Source: Montifringilla adamsi (Eukaryota; Chordata; Aves; Passeriformes; Passeridae). From it: a DNA stretch of 64,000 nt. The position numbers and the translations under genes were made by a program. This document shows, one piece after another, positions 1 to 13,001 of the stretch. Under the pieces are notes generated by a model. It did no database searches and had not been told where the DNA came from. It saw nothing but the letters and a program-made list of their open reading frames with translations. The stretch lies in the NCBI GenBank assembly GCA_017590115.1, contig JAGGNK010006449.1:682001-746000 (forward strand). Reading direction: 5' to 3'. Numbering within the stretch: position 1 is the stretch's first letter; each line of letters starts with the position of its first letter.

Positions 1-590
1 TGGTAATTGCTGCAGGTTCAGATACAAGGACTGATGCAAAGTCCACTGGAAAAGCAGCCTCAGGAACTACTTGAAAACCCGTGTGGAAATATCTTTTGCT
101 CCTGGTTAGCAGCTCCTTTCACAGCTCCAGAGCTTTGGTTTTAATGGTTCAAAGTTCTTTCAAAGTCAGATTCATCTTTTTGGAACAAAACCACAAAATT
201 AAAACAAATATACCAGGACAAGAGAAACAAAAAACCCCAAACAAAGACCCACACAAAAAGACCTGAAATAATCAACACAGACCTCAAAAACCCCATAAAG
301 TTCTGCTTGCAAAGGACAATTACATTTTTTATTATTCCCCCTATGGGCTGGGTGTCTGTTTTCCACATTCCTCTTCCCTTCCCTCTCTCCACATGCACCT
401 TTTGTTTGCAGAAGTCTCTTCCTTGTCTTACTTTTCAAAATGCACAGGGATTTTGGGACTAAATAGCCAAAAAAGGAGACCAAACCCCCTGCACACACTA
501 CCAGTCAGGGGATGGGATACAGCTTTCTCTGTGTGTTTTCCCACATGGAACGTTTGCTATCCTGTGCATTTGCTGTCTTCTGGAATTTGC

Positions 591-866
591 AGAATCATGG
601 AATCACTGAGGTTGGAAAAGCCCTCTAAGATCAAATCCATTGCCCCAGCACTGCCATGGTCACTGTTAAAGGTTCCCAAGTGCCACAGTTACAAAATTTT
701 TTTGCAATTTTTTTGCATTTTGGATGGTGACTCCACCACTGCCCTGGACAGTCTATGTCAATGCCTCACCACTCTTTTAATGAAAAAAATTTTCCTATTA
801 TCCAATCTGAACCTTCTCTGGCACAACTTGGGGTCACTTCCTCTTGTCCTGCCCCTTGTTATCTGG
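591..866 (-). mobile_element. CR1 LINE 3' fragment
   Basis: The 3' end lies at the left (AGAATCATGGAATCACTGAG, then GTTGGAAAAGCCCTCTAAGA). The body with GACTCCACCACTGCCCTG continues to about 866. Same subfamily style as the copy at 31163. Confidence 0.85.
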
Positions 867-1382
867 GGTGGGTCCTCATCCTAAGAAATGAGACGGGAGC
901 AACATGTGCAGAATCCAGATGTTCCATGAAACAAGTGATACTTTTCCATTTCCCATTTCCACAATTTTATGCTTAAAACGGTGGATAAACTGTCTGGAAA
1001 CATAAAAAAAAAGAAGTAGCTGAAGGTATTATTTGCATAACTCGTTGTGTATGGAGCTGTGCAGAACCAGGCACAACGAGCAGCAGGTGCAGCTGGAACA
1101 ACTCTGGACCCACAGGTTTTGGTTGCAAGTTCCAATTTCTGGCTCAGTTCCAGGTGCCACATTCCAAGCAGGATTTCCTGGCCAGAGGTGTCTGTCTGTG
1201 ACAGGTTGCTTTGCTGGATCAGAGGCTCAGCACCACTCTGACAGGTTCAGATGCTGGTGTTCCTCTCATAATCTCTTGTAAGGAAAATTGCAGAGGGGTG
1301 TTTGGTAATGGGGGAAAACAGTGAGGAATGTAGGTTGACCAAGGAAGGGGTTCTGTGCAGGAGAGCAGAGCACCACAAGAAT

Positions 1383-1552
1383 GTCAGAGAAGCTGTTGCT
1401 GCCCCATCCCTGGAAGTGTCCAAGGCCAGGCTGGATCAACCAACTTTGGAGCAGCCTGGGATAGTGGAAAGTGTCCCTGGCCATGGCAGGGCATGGAATG
1501 AGATGAGCTTTGCTGTCCCTTCCAACCCAAACCAGTCTGGGATTCTGTGGAT
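1383..1552 (+). mobile_element. CR1 LINE 3' fragment
   Basis: Reads GTGTCCAAGGCCAGGCTGGA through CCCTTCCAACCCAAACCAGT to GGGATTCTGTGG at its 3' end. Confidence 0.85.
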
Positions 1553-2907
1553 CCAAGGAGGGGAAGACATTAGGGAACAAGACAGCCACTGGCCTTAGAG
1601 CACAAATTCCATCTTTTAGTACGGGAATAGGGGGATTGGAGTTCTGGGATCCACAGGGATGTGTTCCACATATTGCACAAAGTGCTGCAATGCCTTCTCT
1701 TGATTTGGGCTGAGGCTTTTCATCATCTACAATAGGCTGCAAAGACAATTCCTTTGTGGGGCAGGGAAAGGGAAACAGAAACCTGGCACAGGCAGGGGGA
1801 TTGTGCAGGAGTTCCCCACCTCATTCCCCCATTAGGTGGGGGCATTCATTATTCTCAATTTGAAGAATGTTTGGGGGATGGGATTTTCTCCCAGACCCTC
1901 TCACACCTCATGCTGCTCATGCTTCACTTTACTTTCTTTAACCTCTGGATATTTCTCCTCTTTATGAGTGTTTTGTGTTTTCCTGTCTTCTCTCTTTGTG
2001 TCCAACACTGATTTTATTGCTCCTTGAGCATCTTTCTCCATTCCCTGTCCTCCGTCCTGGTGTTTTGCCTCCCCTCCCAGCTTTGCCTTGATCAGTGAAG
2101 TGACAACGTGTCACCAACCCCAGAAGCTGCTGGGTGGCCAGAGCAGCTCTGGAGCACAGCTGCAGACCAAGGGGAGGCCACCCATGGCTCACATTTGTAA
2201 ACTGCTTGTCGCAGTGCCTCACTCCCCAGCCCGTGATGCTGCCAAGAGCAATCTCATCTCTTAGGCACCCATCCATTTCCTCTCATCCCAGACCCTCAAG
2301 GTATCTGAGTCAAACCACCCCCCTCCATCCTGCCCCATCTGTCTGTCCCACATTCTGCTTTCCTCGGGGCCCATCTTTTCTTTCCATCTTTTCTTGGGGA
2401 CTCAAGCTCCTGCTGCTTGAGTCCCCACCTCCCGGGGACTTGGGCTGAACTACTGAAAAAGAAAAGCTCTAAATAGCAGGAGGAGGGGGCGATACCTGAA
2501 AATCTCTGAATTAAGGAGACACTTAACGGAACAGAAAATTGATAAAGGGCTTTAAGGTCCTCAGTGAAAAATCCACAGCTGCAATCAATACAGCAAAGAA
2601 GTTTTTCGAGTACATTAGCAACCAAAATTCTGCTAATGACACAGATCCAATGTGAGGTGAGAATTGCTCAATAAGGATAAAAAAAAGTGTGTCTGTGTCT
2701 GTGTGTGCGCACATGTTTTGTGCTGTATTTCGGAAAAAGCAGATTAAAGAACACTATGTCATTGATGAGATTACTTTATTGCTGGCAAAGAGGATTGTTT
2801 GTCTCCAGTAGGGAGTTCTTAGAGAACTGGTTTTGAATTAATAGCCTTGGTGGCAGAAAAACTTCCTGCATGTGATATTACTGGAATCTTCATAACTTTT
2901 GATTTTG

Positions 2908-3030
2908 GCTGGGTTGGATGGGGCTTGAAGCAACCTGGGACAGAGGAAGGTGTCCCTGCTCATGGCAGGGGTGGAAGAGGATGAGGTTTGATGCCCCTTC
3001 CAACCCAAACCAGTCTAGGATTCTATGATT
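2908..3030 (+). mobile_element. CR1 LINE 3' fragment
   Basis: Begins GGTTGGATGGGGCTTGAAGC and ends CCAGTCTAGGATTCTATGAT, the CR1 3' signature. Confidence 0.85.
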
Positions 3031-3480
3031 TAAACCAAGTTGGCATTTCAAAGTTTAATTCTCCAATAAAAGCTGTGTAGGATTTTCTGCTGGACATCCT
3101 TGTGGTCAGTTCTAGAAGAACTTGTGGTCAGTTCTTCAGAGAACTGAAGCCAAATTGGGTGTTACAGTTCAGACCTGTGGTGGGGAAACCACTGGCTGGA
3201 GTGGTAGTTAATTAATTACACACTGATGAGCAGATACAGGCAGAAAGGAGCAAACAACATTTGGCAAAGTCTAGTGAAAATATTTTTTATGTAGGCAGAC
3301 TTACACGTCTGGTAAGAAGCAGTGGACACTGGTGTGCTGGTCCCGCTAAAAGGCCAAACTCCTGCCCAGCTGCCCACTCACTGCTCCCTGCAGCAGGAGG
3401 AGAGAGGGTTTGGAAGATCAGGAATGAGAAAACTCATAGGTTGAAATAAAAGTGGAAGACCTCTTACCAAATATCATGGA

Positions 3481-3592
3481 AATCATCCTAGAAATCATCC
3501 TAGAAATCATGGAATGGTTTGGGTTGGAAGGGACCTCAAAGGTAATCAAGAAGGGATGGCCCCCTCTAGATCTGGTTACTCAGGGTCCCATT
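3481..3592 (-). mobile_element. CR1 LINE 3' end with local ATCATCCTAGAA repeats
   Basis: The signature ATCATGGAATGGTTTGGGTT then GGAAGGGACCTC is preceded by three copies of AATCATCCTAG-like units at the 3' tip, an expansion of the terminal CR1 octamer. Confidence 0.8.
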
Positions 3593-5377
3593 GTTGTGGA
3601 CTAAACAGACTCAGCTTGGGGAAATTATTTTAGAACCAAATTATATATAAAACCACAAAAATATATATTTAAAAAAACATTTAAAACTATTGATTCAGGT
3701 AGTTGGAATCAGAAAGAATTATTAACCCACAAAGGGAAACAACCTTTCCTCCGCCTTTCCTTGGCTGACCTCATTCCAAGTCCTCTTCTGCCCCTGCTGT
3801 TGCCACCAAAGGTCTCACCCAAGCCCTTCATTGCAGAACAGGCAGTGCAGCTCAGGGCTGCAGCTGGGATGTAGAGACTCCTTTGCCTCTCATTCTCTTC
3901 CTCTGCTCTGGCCTGGCTCCTCCACAGGCTGTGCTTCCTGCCAGGAACCTCCATCTGCTCCAGGGCAGGTCCTGCACGGACTGCAGGGAACCCCTGCTCT
4001 CCCATGGAGTTCTCCCCACCAAAACCTTGTCACAAACACCCGCCCGTTCAGAGGGGGTCTGTCTTTTGAAACAGCAATTTGGGCTCCAAGTGGGGAAAAG
4101 AGGTTTCTTTTCATGTTTCTGCAACGCTGTTTTGAGGGCACAGAGAAAAAAAAAAGGTTCTCGTGGGTTCATTTGCTTTGGCCGAGTTTGCAAATTATCC
4201 TAAGTCCAGTCTAAATCTGTTTTGATTTCCTGGTACTAGAGCCATCCATCAATGCAGACAAGTCTTGTCCACTGTTATTAATGTTCAACTCCTTCTTCCT
4301 CCACGCTCATCCCTCATCATGACAACGCTCTTCTGGCTAAATTCATTATGGACTCCTGCTCTGTGGTGTGCAGCACTTCCCAAACTGAGGAGCAGCAGCC
4401 CAGTTCCAGGGATGGAATTTGCAATGCTGAGCTGGGGGCCCTGCACACACTGGAATGAAAATGGAAAGGCCAGGCTCAGAGAGCAGGGCTTGTGACAGGG
4501 ATGATGCTGAGCACAGGGATGTCCATGGCCCTGCGCTGGAGATGACAATGACACAGGTTGTGTGGAGTTTCTTCCACATGAGTTCACGTGTCTATCCAAG
4601 AGCAGCACTTAGGCAACTTGTGAAATTGGGATTTGGAGCATGAAACTTATTCCTGTGTTTAGACACTTAGACCTCTGTCTTCTTATAAAACACGTACGGC
4701 TGTGTTGTATCCTGCAGTGAGAGCACCTGCCCGAGAGACAGCGGGCAAATCCTCCATCCCTGCTGGGATCTGGAGGGATCACTGCAAGTATTTGGCAAAG
4801 GGAGAACAGCAGTACCTCCCCCCCACCCTCACTCTCTGTGAGCATTTAAAGTTGGAAAAGGAGCATCAATACTTTGTGTGTGTGTTTTGAAACCAAGCAT
4901 AAAATCCACATGTTATGGAACAAGCAGGTGGGAAATCTCTTCTGTGGGACCTGCTGGAAAAAAACTATGCCTTGAGGTTCTGCTCTGACTGTTTAGGTGT
5001 TTTACATCTGACATTTACTGGGTAAGGAAAAAACCACAACATCCAAAGGGCAGAGACTCAACAACAGATCTCTGGGAGGCACTCGGCTCAGTTCTGTACT
5101 GTAGCCTGAGAGCAAGACACGTTCTGCATTTCCAGATCTGGGCCCAGCAGCACCAGCTCCCCAGTTTGGGTCCAGGGAAGCTGAGAGTGGAGGACGTGCC
5201 ATGGGACCTGTATGTGTGGCTGCTCGCTTGTCCAGGGCCGGGCTCTGCTGCAGCTCAGAGAGGCTCTGGACTGTGTGTAGTGAATGAAACCAGGGCTTCA
5301 GGGAACCAGCACCTGAACCCTCCAGGAGGGGAGGAGAAACAGAAACATGGTAAGTACATTAAGGTATCGTTTCAGCT

Positions 5378-5792
5378 CTTAGAGAGTGTCCAAAGAAGGT
5401 GTAGGAGAAGCCTTGTAAGGAGCAGCTGGGGGCACTTGGTCTGTTCAGCCTGAAGGGGGGACTCACTGACTCATTGTAGTTACAGGTTCCTCTGAATGGA
5501 ACAGGAGAGACAGACACTGATCTCTGCTCTGGTGACAGTGACAGGACAGAGAGAATGGCTGGAGCTGTGTCAGGGCATGGTTAGGTTGGATATCAGGGAA
5601 AGGTTCTTCCCCCAGAGGGTGCTGGCACTGCCCAGGGAATGGGCACAGCCCCAAGGCTGCCAGAGCTCCAGGAGAGTTTGGACAAGGCTCTGAGGCGCAG
5701 GGTGGGATTGTTGGGGTGTCTGTACAGGGTCAGAAGTTAGACTCAATGACCCCAGTGGATCCCTTCCATTTCAGCACATTCCATAGTTCTAT
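5378..5792 (+). mobile_element. CR1 LINE 3' fragment, about 415 bp
   Basis: Contains GAGAGTGTCCAAAGAAGGTG, GGTTGGATATCAGGGAAAGG and TTCTTCCCCCAGAGGGTGCT, and ends near CATTCCATAGTTCTAT. Confidence 0.85.
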
Positions 5793-6007
5793 CACCTCCT
5801 GTTAAAGCAAGAAAATGCCTCTGCTCAGCTGTTTTCAGGAAGGTTTATCCTAAAGGTTAATCTTGAGCAAGGTCATGGCATGAATATAAAATAGGGCATT
5901 GTGGTTTGGATCCATCTGTTGGCTTTTGAACTCCCCTACCTTGTCACATGCCACACGGTATGGAATAACAATGGAAGGTGCCAGCTTTCATGTGGAAGGA
6001 GGTAAAG

Positions 6008-6116
6008 CAGCCCCAGCTCCAGTCTCAGTCCCAGTCCCAGTCCCAGTAGTCCCAGTCCCAGTCGCAGCCCCATCCCCATCCCCAGTCCCATCCCCATCCC
6101 CAGCCCCAGCCCTGGC
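6008..6116. repeat. Hexanucleotide repeat (CCCAGT/CCCATC)n
   Basis: A run of CCCAGT-type hexamers followed by CCCATC/CCCAGC hexamers. It is a simple repeat; the proline/valine-rich and threonine/glycine-rich frames across it are artefacts. Confidence 0.88.
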
Positions 6117-6954
6117 TCTCTCTGCTCCCTCCTGGCTTGCTTTAAAGGCTCCTCGGAGGCGCTGCCTCAGCGCTGTGCCTTTATGAATGTGACACATCAC
6201 TCAATAGCGTCAACCAAAAGCCACTCTGTTGCCATGGTGACTGCATCCGTAGCCCAATTCCTGCGGCTCCTCAGGACTGTTTGATATTCACCTTGACACC
6301 TTCGCAGAGACCTTGGGGAAGCACATGAAGTGTGAGAACCCCTCATATTCCTGGGCCAAGGTGATTCCTGTCCGTGGTCCCAGTGCAGGAGAGGAGCTCC
6401 CACCCCTGACTCCCGTCCATCCCCACTTCCCTCTCTCCCTCCGTGGCTGATGAGCTGCAAAGCCAAACCTGAGAAGAGCCTGGTCCCCTCTCTGATCAGA
6501 AATGCTGAATTCTCAGAGCTCTGCCCAGGCTCCTGCTGGAATACTGACCCCAGCCAACATGATTTCCCTCTATTCTGAGCCCTGCATGTGACTGGCTCTC
6601 CTTACTTTGAGCATTCCTTCTTCCTTGTTCAATTATTCTTTTTCCCTCATTTTCTGGGCTAGGCGTTAAGTTTTCTGATTCTCTGTCCTTCCCAGGGAAT
6701 TCTTCTGGTAACTTTTCCTTGCACATTCCTTCACTCTGCTCCTGTGTGTGTCTCTCCACTGGCTGATCCACTGCCCACACTGTCCCAGTTCCCTAACTCC
6801 TGACAGCTCATGGGACTGGCAATTCCCTACACTGCTGTTGGATCCTGCCCCTGGCTCCTTACACCCATCACAGAAGGATCATGGGCAACCACAAGGGTAA
6901 AAAAAAAAAAAAAGAGCTTTAACAACATGAAAGATGCTCAGTCAGGCAAATTGT

Positions 6955-7021
6955 GGCTGTCCTGTGCAGGGCCAGAAGCTGGATTTGATGATCCTTGTGA
7001 CTTCCTTTTCAGCTCAGGATA
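6955..7021 (+). mobile_element. CR1 LINE 3' fragment, short
   Basis: The text GGGCCAGAAGCTGGATTTGA TGATCCTTGTGACTTCC matches the CR1 'ggttggacttgatgatcc' end. It lacks the last octamers. Confidence 0.6.
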
Positions 7022-7370
7022 GTCCAAATTTGATTATTCTAAACTTTCAGGAGACATGGTCAGTGGGAATGAGGAATAAATTTGTTTATAGTCATTCCCC
7101 AGCCTTTCCCAATGGCTATTGCTGATGGTACCTCTGTCCTTGTGCCCTATCTCATCCTGCCAGGTGTCTGTCCAGCACTCCTGCCTATGGATCATTTGGG
7201 TTTCCCTAATGCTGTGTCCCCCTGGAGATTTCCAGAGATCTGCTTCAAAACCCAGTCCCAGAGTGAGTGAGAGCCAGAGCTTTGCTTTAAGGCAGAGATG
7301 CTCTGGAAGATGCTCAGAGATACTCTGGAAGGAGGAAGACTTTGTGCTGCTAGGAATGTCTTCTTTTCTT

Positions 7371-7458
7371 AGTAGTGGCCCTGGCAATGCTGGGATAATG
7401 GTTGGACTCAATGGTCTTAGAGAGCTTTTTCCACCTAAATGATTGTGTGATTCTGTGA
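7371..7458 (+). mobile_element. CR1 LINE 3' fragment
   Basis: Shows GTGGCCCTGGCAATGCTGGG, then GGTTGGACTCAATGGTCTTA, and ends AATGATTGTGTGATTCTGTG. Confidence 0.8.
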
Positions 7459-7550
7459 AAGATCTCATCCTATTTCCTCTTCATTTGGATGTGAGATCTC
7501 CATAAAAAAGCTGTAAACCACAGGGAATCTACTGCAGGTGTCAGGAAGCT

Positions 7551-7772
7551 GCAGAAGGGAAGATTAAGTTGGATATTAGAGAAAACTTCGCCATAGAAAG
7601 GGTGGTCAGGCATTAGCACAGGCTGCCCAGGGCAGTGGAGAAGTCTTCAAAACCATGTGGGTATGGCACTTGGGGACATCATCTAGTGATGGCCTTTGCC
7701 ATGCTGGGGGGAGGCTGGGACTCCATGATCTTAAAGGGCTTTTCCAACTTTAACGATTCCATGATTCTGTGA
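7551..7772 (+). mobile_element. CR1 LINE 3' fragment
   Basis: Contains GGCACTTGGGGACATCATCT and CATGATCTTAAAGGGCTTTT, and ends ACGATTCCATGATTCTGTGA. Confidence 0.85.
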
Positions 7773-8951
7773 CAGGCAGAGCAGTTTCTGTTCCCGGGTT
7801 TGGAGCACAGCAATGATGCCAAGGAAGGTTTTTGATTATGCCTTGTTTGGAGATATGGAGTCCTGTGTGCCCAGCAGCCACTCCCTGTTATCTCCTGGAG
7901 CAGAAGGATGTTATCCCACTTGTTCCTCAGCAAGCAGAAATTGGGAAACTGAGGTACACGACACCTGAATAGCACAAAACGCTGTGTTCTCCACACTCCT
8001 GTGGAGGAGCTGGATCAGGTGGGGGACCATGGGTGGAGGGCAGGGGGTGTTTGATGATTCCCTCGTGCTCTGGGCTGGTGCTGGGAGAGGAACAATTTAA
8101 GCTCAGCACAGAGGAAATGGGGCTGCCCTGAGCTGGCCTCACAGCCAGTCCCTCGGACTGCTCCTGTGATGTTTGGGCTACTGCAAAGGTTTGCAGTTTG
8201 CTGGGAAATAATCAAGGAAACCTTTTTGATAGGAAATGCTATTTGAGCACAAGAATCCCGTGCTTTTGATGGTGCTCTCCCCAGGAAGGTGGCCCAGGGC
8301 AGGAGAGCCTCCTCTGCTCTGTGGCTGTGGCTGCTGAAGCAGCAGGGGTGGCCAGGCTGGAGCTGTTTTCCAGCTCTGGAGAAGGGAATATACATGAGCT
8401 TCCCTCACAGCACACCCCACCCTCCTGTCCTACTGCCAGCTCACTGCTGTTCCCTCTGCTTTCTGCCTCTGAAAGGTTCCCAGCCATGCTGGATTTCACT
8501 CATATGTCACCATCCCAGGACTGTGTTCCTGCATCCTCCTGCACGGTGGCACTGTGACCTCCCAGCCTGCCAGCAAAGCACTCACAAGGGAGCTCTGCAC
8601 CAGCCCCATCAGAGCACCCACCTTGAAGGTGGGGCACTGTCCTGGGGAAGGGCAGCTCTGGATTTGGGGATCAAACACAGCTTTTTTGAGTTCTTTCACA
8701 TATTCCCCCCACTGGGCTTTTCTACAAGGCACTGGGTGTTGTCCCCACCTCTAGCTCAACTTAAGTGAGGCACAGAGCCAAGCCCTGGCATTGGAGAACT
8801 CCAGCTTCAAGGCGATGTCTAAAATCCAGGCAGACAAGAATTTAAGCCATCTTTGTGCTCACAAGTGGCAGGTTGTGCCACCCCCACACTCCCCATCAGG
8901 CTACTGTGACTCCCACTCCGCACAACTCACTTTCCTGGATCACAGACACAC

Positions 8952-9262
8952 AGAATCATAGAATGTTTTACACTGGAAGGGACCTTAAAGCTCTTTTTGT
9001 TCCACCCCTGCCATAGACAGGGACACCTTCCACTGTCCAGGTTGCTCCAAGGCCCATCCAACCTGGCCTTGGACACTTGCAGATATCCAGGGGCAGCCAC
9101 AGTTTTTCTGGGCACCTGTGCCAGGGCCTGCCCACCCTCATAGGGAGGAATTTCTTCCCAATATCCCCTCTAACCCTGCCCTCTGGCAGTGGGAAGCCAT
9201 TCCCCTTTGCTCCATCAATACATGCCCTTGCCCCAAGTCCCTCTCCAGCTCTCCTGCTCCTT
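8952..9262 (-). mobile_element. CR1 LINE 3' fragment
   Basis: The 3' end is at the left (AGAATCATAGAATGTTTTAC, GGAAGGGACCTTAAAGCTCT) and the body runs to CAAGTCCCTCTCCAGCTCTC. It supplies the C-terminal part of a long spurious minus-strand frame at 9138-9923. Confidence 0.88.
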
Positions 9263-10747
9263 CACAGACCCTGAGGACAGTGGAGTGCCTGTCCTTGCTC
9301 CATGCTGGCCATGGCAGCCTGGGATGGGCCCAGCGTGGAGCCCTGCAGGGATCAGCCTGGGGAAACCTTTTGGTGATGGTTGCATGGACTCTGTAAACTG
9401 CAGCCACAGGGTGAGAGCCCTGGGAATGCCAACAGCAGTGGGACCACAACAGCCACAGGCAGGATGGGCAAATCAGCGCTTGTCTTCTGCCCTGCAGAAG
9501 GAAGGTCTGGGTGGGCTGGGAAGCTCCTGCCAAACCCTCTCTAGTGGTTATTACTTTTGAAACACTTGGTGTACCTCTGAGAACATTGGATCTCTGATAG
9601 CAGCAGGTTCTCAGGAGACACTGTGGGGGCTGGGGTGGGTGGTGGGCAGGGAGGGAGGCAGGCTGTGAGCACTGAGGTGTCTGTGCTGCCGGGACTGGTT
9701 TGGGCTGGGGTGAGACGTGAGATTGGGATGTGCTGTCACAGGGCTTGAGCCGCAGCCAAGACAAGTTTAGAGCAATTGCCCACGGGCATAGCTGAGCAAA
9801 CAGAGCCAGTCTGATCCAGACCAGTCTTTGGGGCTGTACTTGGAGCCCAGAGGCCGTGTTCCTGCAGGTGGGAACACCAGGATGCTGGAGGCAGTTTGTG
9901 AGGAGCAAAGGAGGTGATAACATCCCCCCAACCCCTGAAAGCTTGCGGACACTGTTCTGCTCTCACACCACATCCAGCAATGCCTCACAACCCTGGAGAT
10001 ACCTGGTTTTAAACCCAGACTCTTCAGACAGACTCTGAGGATTCCCACCCCTGAGCCCCCAGCAGCTGCTTGATGTGTGTAGACACAAGAACTGACCCAA
10101 GATGGCACAGAAAGACAGAATATTCTTGTCATCTACTCTTCCAAGCTTTGCTTTCAGTCCATCTGCTCCCACTTTTGGCATGATTGTTGGAACCAGAGGA
10201 AGACATGGATGTTCTTCCCAGCATGACCTCTCCTATCAGGTGGGAAAACAGGGTCAGGCAAAGGTGTGGTGTGTAGGCAGAACTAGGGATGGTCCCTGCA
10301 TGATGTGGCAATTCCTTCTGGCACAGGAACCTTGGCAGGAACCACTGGGAGAGTTCAGGAGAGGAATGCAAGCAGTACATCTTGTAGGAAACAGGGAATC
10401 TTGTTCCCAGAGGGTGATCACCTGCTGCCTTCCTTTGGCTGAACTTGTATGAGAAATGACCAGGACTGGTGCAATCCTTCCACTCCTGCCAGCCCAGGGC
10501 CAGACACCTGTAAGGAAGCAGGAGCTCTGGAGCAGTGCTGGTCACACCTCCAGCCAGGCACCCTCGGGGTGACACACAGTGGTGAAGCAGCTGGGAGCAA
10601 GATCTGGGAAGGTGTGTTTGCAGGGGCTGAGGAGTACAGTGTGCCCTAAACCTTGGCTTTGACTTTCTTGGAGTCACAGAAAGGTGGAAAAACCCTTTGG
10701 GGATGTTTAACATCCTGATCTGTCCCCAGGGTTAACTTCAAAGTCAA

Positions 10748-10918
10748 AGCAGGTTGTTCAGAGAAGCTGTGGTTGCCTTATTCCCTGGAAGTGACCAAGG
10801 CCAGGTTGGATGGAGCTTGAAGCAACCTTCATGTAGGGGGTACCATGGCAAATGGGTTGGAAGTGCATAATCTTTAAGGTCCCTTCCAGTTCAAGCCTTT
10901 CTCTGATTCTGTGATTTC
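10748..10918 (+). mobile_element. CR1 LINE 3' fragment
   Basis: Reads GACCAAGGCCAGGTTGGATG to TCCCTTCCAGTTCAAGCC and ends TGATTCTGTGATTT. Confidence 0.8.
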
Positions 10919-12429
10919 TCATTACCTTGTCCAGTCAAATTTTGAAAATTCCCAGGGCCAGAATTTTTGATCAAACCTTTGCCACTGACCTTCCCCAGCC
11001 AGGCCAAGCAGCCCCAGTTCCCACCCACACGACACAGTCAGTACTTCGGGATGTTTCAGTAACCCTCCACTGGACTTTGCAGGCTTTTCTGGCCTCCCCA
11101 GAGTGTCCTCAAACTGCCCACAGCTCTCCAGATGCAGCCCCAGGAATGCTGAGCAGGTGGGAACAACCCCATCCCTCCAGCTGTGCTCTTGCTGACACAG
11201 TTGGGGCTGTGCTGCCCTTTGGGGGTCCGGGGGAAGGGGCCTCTGTTGCACATAAATCTGTTTTTGTGGTCTGCATTGGTGCAGGTGAGGATACCTGTCC
11301 TGCCCATCAGCATTCCCTGTGCATCTCCCACCCAGGGGACATCCCTTGGAAAGGCTGTCACTCAGGGAGCAGACTGGAGGACATCGCCCAGAAGCAAAAT
11401 AGGGATCTGAAGGAGGTCAGATCATTCTCTGTAAATATTTAATCGTGATCTGAAGGAGATCAGATCACTCTCTCTAAATATTTTGGGGGACTCAGACTGC
11501 CTGGAGAGCAGATGTTTTAAGCAATTAGTAGAGGTAGAGGTGCAAAGAAAGATAGAGATGGATTCACAGAGTAAGTTTAGACTGAAAACTTGAGGTGGTA
11601 GAATGTGCAGTGGTAGTAACAGCCTACAGAAAACCTCCACCTTCATGTCAGGAGGCAGAAAAATTCTGAGAGGGTTAAAAAAAAGGATGGCAAATTCCAC
11701 AGATATCTACCTGGAAGCAGGGTGGTACCCTGGAGAATTTGGGCAGGGTTGTCACAGGTGAGTGGGAGCTGGCAGGATTTCTTGACAGACACCCAGATGC
11801 TTAACAGAACCCAGTGTGCCCCATTTGGCCCAAACTACTCACACCTTTCACACCAGAAGCGTGAGCCCCTGGATTACTTGGTTTTCTTGGAGCTACATGA
11901 CATTCCTGTGGGCTCAAGGGACTCAGCACAAATATGGGAATTTGGATTTTAACAGTTTTCTCTGATCCTGTAACATGGGAGTTTAAGGCAAGAAAAATGA
12001 AAGGGATATTCCATGGGTCACTGGGGTGATTCTGGCCAGTTCCCCAACTGAAATTTGTAGATTCATATTGGGGGCAAATAGGAGAAGAATGAGAAACTCA
12101 AAGGCATGTCTCCAAAGCTACATTAAATATACATACATATAAAAGGAAAGCATTTCATCCACCTGCTTGTATTTTCCTTGGTGCTTCTTTTCCACTGCTT
12201 TGATAAGCAAGACTCTTAAAGAAACGCTACGGAAGAAATTTCCTTCCCCCAACAATCACTTTCCCTTATCAATTCCCCCAGAATGAAAAGATTCTTTTTA
12301 AAAAATAGCAAAGAAATAAAGGAAAGAAAGGAGAAAAGCCACAAAGGTTTCTGTGATTTAACAAGGCCATTGTGGGATATATGAAAGAAACTGAGGAACC
12401 CACGGGCTGACTTTGATGCGGAGCCTTTG

Positions 12430-12965
12430 AGAACCTGAGCAGGGAGAAACAGCCCTGACCCAGGCGATGAAAGGGGCGAGCAGGGCTCGTCACACCGGGG
12501 CCGGGACTCGTCTGCCGCGATCCCGCGGAGCTGCCGGCCCCAAACACGGCTCACCCCGGGCTGCTGGACGGGCAGGGGGGCGCGAAGAGCTGCCCGAGCC
12601 CCCCTCCCGGCCTCACGCCCGCCGGGAGCAGGCGGGAGCCCAGGGGCGGCCGGGGGGCGGAGGGACCGGCTGGGTGTGCCGGGGCTGCGGAGCCTCCTCC
12701 GGCAGCCGAGCGGCCGGGAACGGGCCCGGGACCAGCCGGGAATGGTCCCGGCAACAGCCGGGAATGATCTGATCCATGGGAACAGCCGGGAATGGTCCCG
12801 GCAACAGCCGGGAGTGAGCTGTTCCATGGGAACAGCGGGGAGTGATCCCGGGAACAGCCGGGAATGATCCCGGGAACAGCCGGGAATGATCCCGGGAACA
12901 GCCGGGAATGATCCCGGGAACAGCCGGGAATGATCCTGGGAACAGCCGGGAATGACCCGTTCCAT
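12430..12965. promoter_or_regulatory. CpG island, candidate promoter of an unidentified gene
   Basis: This is the only stretch in the window with dense CG dinucleotides (many CCGGG, GCGCG and CCGCG clusters) and very high GC content. It stands out sharply from AT-rich flanks on the left (12,240-12,420). Such islands usually mark promoters in vertebrates. No first exon could be tied to it, and its right half is a 22-bp tandem repeat that itself supplies many CG pairs, so part of the signal may be repeat-driven. Confidence 0.55.
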
Positions 12966-12967
12966 AG
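12728..12967. repeat. Minisatellite, about 22-bp unit
   Basis: About ten tandem copies of a unit close to GGGAACAGCCGGGAATGATC plus CC. The copies are near-identical at 12,845-12,945 and more diverged on the left. Junctions create the palindrome CCCGGG. Open frames here (for example minus strand 12216-12998) come from the repeat and are not genes. Confidence 0.9.
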
Positions 12968-13001
12968 GAGCAGCCCCGCAGGGGGCAGGGCTGCCCATAG
13001 C

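Larger units (their letters stand above)
1..12429. other. Intergenic DNA left of the CpG island; no gene recognised
   Basis: Apart from the CR1 copies and the hexamer repeat listed, this stretch holds unique sequence with frequent stops in all frames. The longest open frames (for example minus strand 9138-9923, 261 codons) have atypical composition or run into CR1. Positions 2510-2700 look repeat-like but the family was not identified. A run of 16 A lies at 6899-6914. Confidence 0.6.

Noticed and set aside
9138..9923. 261-codon minus-strand open frame
   Set aside because: Its last third is the reverse of a CR1 copy and the rest has no recognisable domain pattern; no splice-compatible neighbours.
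12216..12998. 260-codon minus frame with repeated PGCSRDHSRLF-type peptide
   Set aside because: The repetition is a direct product of the 22-bp minisatellite and CpG-rich sequence lacking stops.
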